Shown here piece after piece: positions 55,282 through 64,000 of a DNA stretch of 64,000 nt. Position 1 is the stretch's first letter, and each line of letters begins with the position of its first letter. The position numbers and the translations under genes are program-made. Source of the stretch: Cycas panzhihuaensis (lineage: Eukaryota; Cycadophyta). The notes under the pieces are model-generated. The model saw only the letters and a program-made list of their open reading frames with translations, was not told the origin of the DNA and did not search any database. Location of the stretch: NCBI GenBank assembly GCA_023213395.1, contig CM041465.1:16926001-16990000 (forward strand), written 5' to 3'.

Positions 55282-55665
55282 GATGCGATAGATAGAGCCA
55301 TTTATCTCAGCGTTTAGGTCTTCAAGAATATGCTAGACATCCATGGAGGAGAAATGAGATAGGAGAGATTTGGTAGTCAAAGTGAGGGCTCTCAAATGCA
55401 GGCAATATACCTAGTAAATCTGGGTAAGCTACGATATGGAGACCTGAGAGTCACAAACGAGGATGATGGGACCATGGTGGAAATGAGGTGCATTGGTAAG
55501 GACCTCAATAACAACTATGTATTCAACTTTATTATTTATAGCCTCAGGGAGAAAGAATTCAGAATGCATATAGTCATATCCAGAGGGGCCACAAAGGATC
55601 CACGTGGCGGTAGAAGGTCCTGGATTACCACGAGTTTCTCTATCAGTGAAGATAAGTAGTACCAT
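55282..55665 (-). pseudogene. Antisense RNase H fragment of another retroelement
   Basis: On the minus strand it reads FTDRETRGNPGPSTATWIL, EAINNKVEYIVVIEVL and ILVCDSQVSIS, matching the RNase HI signature (Asp in F-x-D, Glu in NN-x-AEY, Asp in CDS) found in gypsy Ogre/TAT-like and related plant retroelements. The segment continues to LNAEINGSIY near 55290, where an H-x-x-x-x-N-x-x-AD block is expected. Stops within. No RT is visible next to it. Confidence 0.7.
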
Positions 55666-56912
55666 GGTGAAAAAATAAGGTCTTTACTAAATGAAAATAG
55701 AAATAGTGATGATAAGGTTACAAAGTAAAGAAAGAGAGAAGAGATAGCAATGGGGCTATAATAACTTAGAATGTTATGAATATAGGTCATAAAAAGAAAG
55801 GAGAGTCCTAAGAAGAGGCTTCCCAAGTTCGAGAAAACTAACTTGATAAAGAGGTGGGGAGATGATAGCAAAAAATCCCCTTTAGAGCTCTCAAAGGTCC
55901 CTAAAAGGGCCAAAGGATGTCTAGAAAAGGGGAGGTGCTTCCTTTGGGGACTTAAAGTCTCAAACGGGCAGCAAAAGTAGATCCAGAATGTCGAAATGGA
56001 TCAAAGGAGTATAAACATGGGTATGTTTTGGAGTAGCACAAAAGACGAGGCAAAAGGGATGCATGGGAGGCCCGAATGGGTTGTTATAAATGCACCAAAA
56101 GATCTCAAAATGGAGGCTATAGAAGAAAAATAGGGGATGGATCCTGAAGACTAAGATGATGAGGGTGAGGAGATGGTCTTGAAAGTTGTCGTGGTAAAGG
56201 TAAAGGAAGAAGTACTCCCCAAGGCCCCTACATATATAAAGAAAAGAGGGTGAAAGCATAATTCATTTTCATAGGCCCCACAATTGATCTAGAGCCCTTC
56301 CTTCTATGGAGTAGAGCCCTACCAAATTTTGGGAGTACTTTACGAGAGATCCAACTATTAGATTGAGACATGGAGATATCCCACATGACTGGGATGATGA
56401 GATGGCAATAGTGAAGCCTGATCTAGTGAGTGGATCACTCCTTATCCTCTTCATTTTGTCACTTTTATTTGATGAATTTTTAAGTTTTTGTAGCTTAGTT
56501 TTGACCCCTTAAGTGTAATTTGGGATACTCTTGAGCTCAAATGAGGCCCAAAGAGGGGGAGGACCAGGGCATTAGGTAGCCTTGGTCCCAATGGGCCATT
56601 CCTTAGCCTACTCAGGAATTTTTTTCTTTTTAGTTTTTAGGGAATCCCCTACCCGCTTTTAAGGGGGTAACAAGCACCCTACAACAAAGATCACGGTGCC
56701 ACAAAAATTGCCACAGGGCCACTAGAAAATCTTAGTAGGGCCCAGGCCAAAGTCTGCGGTACTATAGAGTTTTGCACAGGGTGGAGATAATAGAAGAAAG
56801 GATAAATGAGGCCCAAAGGATGGCCTGACTCACTCTAATGGAGCACAAGGCATTCCGGGGGTGATAAGACATGCTATGAGGGGTATTTGGACTGGCATTT
56901 GGATGGCTTACA
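55666..56912. other. Unassigned sequence between RNase H fragment and mobile domain
   Basis: Purine-rich on the plus strand. I see no gene. A minus-strand open frame at 55960-56259 is hydrophobic and matches nothing I know. It may be the remainder of the element that supplied the RNase H fragment or the upstream part of the mobile-domain gene. Confidence 0.3.
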
Positions 56913-57750
56913 GGTAGTTATTACAGTGGATAACTGTGAGAACATCGAGGTGGCAATGCTAAGTTTTATTGAGATGATGTCATGGTGAGACTAGATAACT
57001 CTTAGACATTGTGAACTCCTGAAGGTCATTAGGGTACCCTAATATGCATTAGACCAGTACCTCCTGGTAGACATAGTCTCCCATTGGGACCAACAAAGGC
57101 ACGTTTTCCATCTTCCCTAAGTAGGGAATATTATTATCACACTAGGAGACATTAGGAGGATTCTAGAGGTACCGATAGGAGGAGCACCAGTATCACTAGG
57201 TACGTTGCCCAGCACAGATGCTACACACATGGAGGTGGTCATATACTTTATAGGATAGGGTAAGGAGGATTGACGAGGGGTGTTGGTCCAGGTGATGGTA
57301 ATGTCTAAAGTTCCTTGAGTGAGGAAGCTCATTACATTAGCTATTCTATTCTAGATTTCCTAGAAATATAACTATAGGGATATACTAGGCAGATGGATGG
57401 CCCAATTCAAGAGGTGTAAGTCTAGGGAGAGGATGGATTGGGCTACCTTGATAGCAACTAACATGGTAGCATAGCTGGATTAGATCTGGATGGTAAGGTG
57501 AGGAGGACTCTCATACTACATGGTATTATAGTGCTAGTTTTTAAATCATTTCAAAGTGATAGCACTATTAAGAGGACCACATCCCATCTCAGTGTAGGCA
57601 CCCATGGTCCACAAATAGTAGACTCAGTTTAGGAGGACTAAGGACTAGGTTCATGTACAGAGGTTAGTGGAGACGATGTTGCTCAAGCTACTCACCCTAG
57701 AAGACTATATGGTGGATTCATATAGAGGGGGTACACTAGGAGAGCGATGA
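56913..57750 (+). pseudogene. Plant mobile domain (PMD, aminotransferase-like) pseudogene
   Basis: The plus-strand frame reads LDQYLLVDIVSHWDQQRHVF then HLP, a stop, and ITLGDIRRILEVPIGGAPV (57068-57190). This matches the PMD signature in which a W-x-x-x-x-H-x-FHLP motif is followed by a short G-E stretch, ITL-x-DV and LLGLPI-x-G-x-PV. Upstream ITVDNCENIEVAMLSFIEMM and downstream MDWATLIATNMVA and HFKVIALLRGPHPISV are in the same frame and plausible PMD parts. The domain occurs in MAIN/MAIL-type nuclear proteins and in Mutator-like and gypsy elements, so this is likely a transposon copy. At least six stops at Gln and Trp positions. Function not inferred. Confidence 0.68.
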
Positions 57751-58134
57751 TGTAGTAGGGGAGCTAGGAGATAACCCTAACGAGGGAAGAGGTAATGATG
57801 GGGGTGATGGGGTAGGCCCATCAGGGGCTATAAGAGGTGAGGTAGGCCCATCAGTGCTAGCAAGATGAGAAATACCACCACATACACCGATAGGTAGAGG
57901 GAGAGTAGAAGGTAGGGCTCCAATGGTAGCAGTAGCTATGGTGGTAGTAGTAGAGGCAGCAATAGCTATGGCTAAGGGAGGCATAGAGGTATGAAATGCT
58001 CCAGTAGCTCAGGAGATAGGAGAGGTAGTGCTAGAGGCAGAGGAGGGAGGAGCAATAGTTGAGGGAGCTCCTGTAGAGGAGGTGGTCATTAGAGCCGAGG
58101 AGCCAGCCATCCCAAGAGGTCAGACACTACCCTA
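57751..58134 (+). pseudogene. Low-complexity acidic tail of the PMD pseudogene
   Basis: Continues in frame as Gly/Ala/Val/Glu-rich sequence (IAMAKGG, IVEGAPVEEVVIRAEEPAIP) with few stops until CTA CCC TAA near 58134. Repeated ggtagtagtag- and agaggcag-like motifs give the DNA a simple-sequence look. Its right part is the left arm of the inverted duplication. Confidence 0.45.
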
Positions 58135-58430
58135 ACTTGACATCTTTTGACCACTAGTTGCTTAGATAGTTTTCTTTGATTTGATTTGGATGCTTTCATA
58201 TGTATGTCTAGACATACATATGAAAGCATCCAAATCAAATCAAAGAAAACTATCTAAGCAACTAGTGGTCAAAAGATGTCAAGTGATGTCGACCTCTTGG
58301 GATGGCTGACCACCTCTGAGGCTCCTCAGCTCCTCCTCCTCACCTCTCCTCTGAGCTCTTCATACCTCTCTCCTTGGCCATGGCTGTCTTGCCTCTGTGC
58401 TACCACCATAGCCCTACTAACTCTCCTATA
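57905..58430. repeat. Decayed long inverted duplication around the palindrome
   Basis: Outside the perfect core, 58104-58121 pairs exactly with 58291-58308, and further out, motifs match in reverse complement and in order: accacctc, tcatacctct, ttgcctct- and taccaccatag (left arm 57905-58134, right arm 58285-58421). The right arm is shorter by several deletions. Confidence 0.75.
58135..58284. repeat. Perfect 150-bp palindrome (75-bp arms, no spacer)
   Basis: The centre lies between 58209 and 58210 in tatgtctagacata. Every base pairs from acttgacatc at the left end to gatgtcaagt at the right end. It could extrude as a cruciform, or give a hairpin transcript that feeds small-RNA production. 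An artefact of assembly is possible, although the diverged outer arms argue against simple read fold-back. Confidence 0.95.
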
Positions 58431-58634
58431 TGGATGTTTCCCTAGCACATTGCTACGGTTTTACCATGTTATATCAGGTGTACATGTGATGCTTGTCTTT
58501 CTTATTCATTTTATTATTTTATCTCTAGATTAAGAACTTGCATGTTAAATTTTAGTTTTGATTCCTATAACTAGTTGCAAGAATAGTTTAGATCTTGGTG
58601 GCAGTTTAAGGGTTAGGACTTTATTTTCCCAATA
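58431..58634 (+). repeat. Copia-3 5' LTR, 3' third only
   Basis: tggatgtttccctagcac onward matches 63076-63277; ends cccaata just before the primer site. Confidence 0.88.
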
Positions 58635-58636
58635 AG

Positions 58637-58648
58637 TGGTATCAAAGC
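58637..58648 (+). other. Primer-binding site, Copia-3
   Basis: tggtatcaaagc, one G-to-A change from the standard site, two bases after the LTR. Confidence 0.85.
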
Positions 58649-58706
58649 CACTTTTATTTTTGCAGCGAGTTTGTGAAGGTTTTGGTGTTGAATTCTTCTA
58701 CACAAA

Positions 58707-59567
58707 GTGGAAAAACTGGCAAGTGTAAAGTTTAAGGTGGAGAAATTCAATGGCAAGAACAACTTTGAGTTGTAGAAGTTGAAAGCGTATGATGTTCTTA
58801 GACAACAAAGTTTGGATAAAGCTTTTGCAGGCAAAATGAAGAAACTCATAGGAATGGACGATGATGAATGGGATGATCTAGACAAAAAGGCTCTTAGCAC
58901 AATATGATTATTCTTAGCAGATGAAGTTCTATTTAACATCGAAGGGGAGCAGATAATAGTAGGATTATGGACCTGATTGGAAGGCCTGTATATGACCAAA
59001 TCAGTGACGAATTGAATCTACTTAAAGAGGCAATTGTACTCATTATGGATGAAGGAATGTACAAAAATTGTTGACCATTTAAATATTTTTAATACTCTTA
59101 TTTGTCAATTGGCTAGTATCGATGTCAAAATTGAGGATGAGAATAAGGTTATTACCTTGTTATGCTCATTACTAGAATCCTGGCATAATATTGTCACCTT
59201 AATTAGTTTTAGCACTATAGATGAATTAGAATATGATTCTATTTTGAGTGCTTTGTTGATTGAAGAAGTCCAAAGGAAGTCTAGCCTTGAAACCTCCATA
59301 CTAGAAGCTATGACATCAAGGGGTAGAACAATTGATAGAGGACAAAGTTCTAGGGATACATCGAGGTCGAAGTCAAAAGGCAAGAAGAGTAAGATCAGGT
59401 GTTGGCACCATAATAAGACTGATCACTTAAAGAAGGATTGCTTCAAAAGGAAGGAGTTCCAGAAAAAGGAAGATCCTACCAAGGAGGCTAATCAGGTGGA
59501 GTCAAATCAAGGTATAGATAATGATGTCTTGGTTGCTTATAATGTTTCCTATTATCACCATGACTAG
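58707..59567 (+). pseudogene. gag of Copia-3
   Basis: The expected ATG appears as GTG at 58707 (VEKLASVKFKVEKFNGKNNF). The N-terminal third has stops at Trp and Gln positions; 59034-59567 is open: KECTKIVDHLNIFNTLICQL, DENKVITLLCSLLESWHNIV and a Ser/Lys/Arg-rich tail. The zinc knuckle reads CWHHNKTDHLKKDC, with His for the second Cys and Thr for Gly, so it is probably broken. The role was RNA packaging. Confidence 0.87.
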
Positions 59568-59957
59568 TTATTAGATTCAGGTGTTTCACACCATATGTGT
59601 TCACACAATAGTTAGTTCTGATCATACCAACCTCTTGATGGTGGTGATGTGCTTATGGGAAATGAAGTTTCCTATAAGACAGTGGGCATTGGTATAATCA
59701 GAATTAAGATGTTTGATGGTATAGTGAGAACATTAACTAAGGTTAAACATGTACCTGATGAAAAGGAATATGATTTCTTTGGGTGAACTAGATTCAGGTG
59801 GTTATAAGTATATAGGTCATGAAGGAGTCTTAAAGGTGTCAAATAGTACCTTGGTTGTTATGAAAGCCTTAAAGAAAAGAAACCTTTATATTTTAGTGGG
59901 AAGTACAGATGTCACCCATGTAGCTCCAACATCAAAGACTGTAGAAGATTCAGCTTA
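59568..59957 (+). pseudogene. Copia-3 protease region
   Basis: LLDSGVSHHMCSHN near 59570-59610 matches the Copia protease D-S-G site; the reading is interrupted by TAG and a frameshift before NMISLGELDSGGYKYIGHEG (59749-59958). Confidence 0.78.
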
Positions 59958-60960
59958 GTTATGGCATCAGAGACTTGGGCACATGAGTGAGAGAGGACTT
60001 AAGGTGCTAATAAACTGTAAGTTACTTCCTAACTTTCAACTTTTAGATTTGGCTTTCTACAAATATTGTATTCTTGGAAAGCAATGTAGACTCATGTTTA
60101 AAGTAGGGAGTCACACTAGTAAAGGTGTTCTGGATTGTATACATTCAGATGTGTGGGGACCAGCCCCTATAATATCTTGTGGAGGATCATTTTACTTTGT
60201 CACATTCATAGATGATTACTCCAGAAAGATATGGGTCTATTTTTTAAAAAGGAAATCTAAAGTTTTCAGTGTGTTTAAGTAGTTCAAGGCTCTAGTTGAG
60301 AACAACATGGGTAAGTCAATTAAATGTTTAAGAACTAACAGTGGAGGTGAGTTCAACTCCTTAGAGTTTGAGAACTATTGCTGAGAAGCTAAGATCGAAA
60401 GACATAAGACCACTAGCTATACTCCATAGTAAAATGGCATTACTGATCGCATGAATAGGACACTCTTAGAAAGAGCAAAAAGCATGCTAAGTAATACTAG
60501 AGTGGAGCAGGGCTTATGGACAGAAGCTGTTCAAACAACTTGTTATCTGGTAAATAGGTCACCATCACTTGCAATATATTACAAGATTCCTTAAGAGGTA
60601 TGGACTAGATATCCATGTGACTATTCAAATTTGGAAGTTTTTGGTTATGATGCTTATGCCTAGACTGATAAAAGTAAACATTCAAAGTTAGACCCAAAAT
60701 CCAAGAGATGTATCTTTGTTGGTTATGGTGATAAAGATGGTGTGAAGGGATATAGGTTGTGTGATCCTACTGCCCATAAAATCACCATTAACAGAGATGT
60801 TGTATTTGATGAATCTCCCCTTCTAAAATTAGATAGTGTAGAAGTTGAAGTAAAACAGAAGCAGAAAGTTGAACATCAACAGGTCAAGTTTGAAACCCAA
60901 CCATCTTTATTATCATAAGAGTAGGAAGATCTTTCTGAAGATGAATCTGTAATAAATTTA
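59958..60960 (+). pseudogene. Copia-3 integrase
   Basis: LWHQRLGHMSERGLKVLINC starts the zinc region near 59958. Core: DCIHSDVWGPAP (first Asp), [10 protein letters not shown] (Asn where the second Asp is expected), and GITDRMNRTLLERAKSML (Asp where the catalytic Glu is expected). YLVNRSPSLAIYYKIP and KCIFVGYGDKDGVKGYRLCD-like blocks follow. Two or more catalytic residues are changed, so it would be inactive even without the stops. Confidence 0.86.
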
Positions 60961-61099
60961 TAGGAGTATATGCACACTCCTCTACTAATAGTTAGAAGAT
61001 CTACACAAGTTAGTCATCCACCTGATAGGTACAACCTTTCTACTTCTATTGCTTTGGTTTCTAATGATGGTGAGCCTACATGTTATCAAGAAGTAGTAA

Positions 61100-61760
61100 A
61101 TGATATCCATAGTGAGAAGTGGAAAAGAGATAGATGCTTTAAAGAAAAATAATTCATGGAACTTGGTAGAACTTCCACATGGCAGGAAGACTATTAGTTA
61201 CAGGTGGACTTTTAAGATGAAAATAGATGTTGATGGAAAGGTTGACAAATACAGGGTAAGACTGGTGGCTAAAGGCTTTCCACATAAGGCGGGTATTGAC
61301 TTTCATGAGATCTTTTCACGAGTTGTCAAACTTGTTTCAATTCAAGTGCTACTAACATTGGTAGCTTCTCTTGATTTTGAGTTGGAGCAGTTAGATCTAA
61401 AAATAGCTTTTCTACATGGAGATTTAGATGAGGAGATCTATATGGATCAACTAGAAGGGTTTGTACAGGATGGCAGAAAAAGACTTATTTGTAGGCTCAA
61501 GAAATCATTGTATAGCCTGAAGTAATCACCTAGGCAATGGTACAAGAAGTTTTATGCCTTCATAAAGAGCCAAAATTTTAAAAGAAGTGAGTATGATCAT
61601 TGTGTTTACTTTAAATTCATGGAAAATGGCTTATTCATTATCTTGGTATTATATGTTGATGACATGTTGGTTGTAAGTAAGAGCATGGAAGAAATCAATA
61701 AGTTAAAGGCTCAATTGGCTAGGACTTTTGATATGAAAGATCTAGGAGCTGCAAAATAAA
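61100..61760 (+). pseudogene. Copia-3 reverse transcriptase
   Basis: Open 61100-61525: KKNNSWNLVELPHGRKTISY, RLVAKGFPHKAGIDFHEIFS, LEQLDLKIAFLHGDLDEEIY and LICRLKKSLYSLK, then TAG at a Gln. The catalytic box LYVDDMLVVSKSMEE is at about 61648-61690, with the Asp pair intact. Ends LARTFDMKDLGAAK, then a TAA at Gln. Confidence 0.9.
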
Positions 61761-62600
61761 TCTTAGATATGGAGATACATAGAGATAGGAAAAATGGTAA
61801 GCTATGGTTATCACAATAGAAATATGTGGAGAAGGTTCTAATCAGGTTTGGTATGGCAAATGTGAAACCAATGAGTATCCCATTAGCTTCCCATTTTAAG
61901 CTTTCTTTGAGTATGAGTCCTAGTAATGAAGAATAAAAGGATTATATGTCTCATGTGCCTTATGCTACTGTAGTAGGAAGTTTGATGTATGCCATGGTAT
62001 GTACAAGACCTAACACTTCACATGCAGTCAATGTAGTTAGCAGGTTTATGGCAAATCCAGGAAAGGAACATTGGGCAACAATGAAATAGGTGCTTCGATA
62101 TTTGAGAGGCACAAGTAACTATTGCATCACCTTTGGAGGTATAGGTAATCAAGTTTGTGTATATGTTGATTCAAACTTTGCAGGATATTTAGATAAGAGA
62201 AGGTCTACTTCAGGTTATGTATTCACTCTTGTAAATTGTCCAGTTAGTTAGATGTTAAAATTATAGAGCACAATTATATTATCGACTATAGAAGATGAAT
62301 ATGTTACTATAGCACATGCTTATAAAGAAGCAATCTAGTTATAGGGTCTATTAGATGAGCTTAGAAGGAAATAGAAAAAGGTAAAGGTATTTTGTAATAG
62401 TCAAAATGCCATTTACCTAGCCAAGAATCCAGCTTATCATAGTAGGATAAAGCATTTTACTCTTAAGTGCCATTTTGATAGACAGGTTATGGAGTAGGTG
62501 GAGTGGCACTTAAGAAGGTTAACACAAAATAAAATTGTGTTGATATGTTCACAAAACCACTACTATTAGAGAAGTTCAAATGGTGTTTGAGTTCTCTTGG
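61761..62600 (+). pseudogene. Copia-3 RNase H region
   Basis: Reads ILDMEIHRDRKNGKLWLSQ, MSHVPYATVVGSLMYAMVCT, VSRFMANPGKEHWATMK, VYVDSNFAGYLDKRRSTSGY (with Asp), STIEDEYVTIAHAYKEAI (Glu), and KNPAYHSRIKHFTLKCHFDR. Stops at several Gln and Trp codons. An indel near 62525-62560 shifts the frame before the final SLGL-like end. Confidence 0.87.
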
Positions 62601-62649
62601 CTTGTAAAAAAGGTGATGAAGGGTCCAGGAAAGGTACCAGGTAAATTGT

Positions 62650-62664
62650 TGTCAAGGTGGAGAT
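62650..62664 (+). other. Polypurine tract, Copia-3
   Basis: tgtcaaggtggagat, the standard Copia tract, abuts the 3' LTR. Confidence 0.85.
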
Positions 62665-63277
62665 TATTAGGTAATATGACAATAATGGTTGGAGGCTAAA
62701 ATTTGACATGTTGGCAGCATAGTTTCCACTCCAAACCTTCCTAAGGGGGTTCCAAGGGGGATGGGAGCCCCCCTTGTCTATGGGGATGCCAGGGGTGATA
62801 GCCCCTGACCCAAAAATTTAGCACTGAAAAGTATATTAAATTATAAAGAGAATCAAGGTCATTCGTTTAAAAAGTAACCTAGATTCTATGGTCAAGATTT
62901 ATGCCTTGGATGACCCTCTCATGTCGCCTAATTTAGGGAATTTTTCATTATGTTGATAGTGTTCAATGTACTATGTGGAGTTAGACGAATGGTTGTTATT
63001 GTTGTGAGCACTTTGCTATATGATTATGTATATTTTTTCCATTCTATAACAATAAAGATCAATACTTTTCCTGTGTGGATGTTTCCTAGCACACTGTTAG
63101 GGTTTTACCATGTTATATCAAGTGTACATGTGATGCTTAGCTTTCTTATTCATTTTATTATTTTATGTCTAGTTTAAGAACTTACATGTTAAATTTTAGT
63201 TTTGATTCCTATAACTAGATGCAAAATAGTTTAGATCTTAGTGGTAGTTTAAGGGTTGGGACCTTATCTAATCAACA
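62665..63277 (+). repeat. Copia-3 3' LTR
   Basis: 613 bp, starts TATTAGGT (expected TGTTAGG) and ends CAACA. Its last 200 bp match the 5' remnant. Confidence 0.85.
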
Positions 63278-63284
63278 TAGATAT

Positions 63285-64000
<716 letters not shown>

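Larger units (their letters stand above)
58431..63277 (+). mobile_element. Copia-3, Tork/Tnt1-like retrotransposon with truncated 5' LTR
   Basis: The partial 5' LTR (58431-58634) matches 63076-63277 of the 3' LTR (62665-63277). Primer site, gag, protease region, integrase, RT, RNase H and polypurine tract follow in Copia order. Tnt1-type motifs such as MKDLGAAK and YATVVGSLMYAMVCTRPN support the lineage. The upstream LTR part is replaced by the inverted duplication. Many stops, mostly TAG. Confidence 0.9.

Noticed and set aside
57736-57984. Minus-strand Pro/Ser/Thr-rich open frame
   Set aside because: It is antisense to the low-complexity PMD tail, which has better coding continuity on the plus strand.
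58135-58284. MITE or DNA transposon terminal inverted repeats
   Set aside because: The arms meet with no interior, no target duplication brackets them, and the outer arms are PMD-tail sequence.

Overview
The window looks like intergenic DNA from a plant nuclear genome and consists almost entirely of nested, decaying LTR retrotransposons. I see no convincing host gene, rRNA, tRNA or CRISPR array. The evidence for a plant is the mix of element types (Copia elements with initiator-Met-type primer sites, a chromodomain Ty3/gypsy element, Ogre/TAT-like gypsy gag and RT, a plant-mobile-domain remnant) and heavy C-to-T/G-to-A decay of the kind expected from methylated cytosines. Old, slowly purged nests like this suit a large genome, possibly a gymnosperm, but I cannot name the species.

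Layout. (1) 1-27630: a head-to-tail array of one gypsy family (family A): LTR - internal - LTR - internal - LTR - internal - LTR, with shared LTRs. Unit 1 is split by a complete Copia element (Copia-1, 2172-9740, 5-bp target duplication TCTAT). Units 1 and 2 share an identical chimeric 3' segment of about 1.37 kb; only unit 3 keeps the original end of pol and a polypurine tract. (2) 27631-42540: an antisense Ogre/TAT-like gag remnant, broken by two complete insertions: a minus-strand gypsy element (gypsy-B, 28276-35005, duplication GCAAC) and a plus-strand chromovirus with a recognisable chromodomain (35885-41575, duplication CATAG/CATAA). The N-terminal part of the antisense gag is itself tandemly duplicated. 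(3) 42541-50856: a heavily decayed plus-strand Ogre/TAT-like element with gag, protease and RT remnants between long sequences that look like LTR or leader. (4) 50857-55281: Copia-2, a 3'-truncated relative of Copia-1 with an odd duplicated LTR tail and a second primer site. (5) 55282-58134: an antisense RNase H fragment and a sense plant-mobile-domain pseudogene. (6) 58135-58284: a perfect 150-bp palindrome at the centre of a longer, decayed inverted duplication. (7) 58431-63277: Copia-3, Tork/Tnt1-like, with a truncated 5' LTR. (8) about 63285-64000: an AT microsatellite that runs off the window.

How the genes relate. Each element once encoded Gag (particle), protease, integrase, reverse transcriptase and RNase H for its own copy-and-paste cycle. 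All copies here are interrupted by stops or frameshifts. The nesting gives an order: the antisense gag is older than array A, gypsy-B and the chromovirus; array A was already dead and amplified before Copia-1 entered unit 1.
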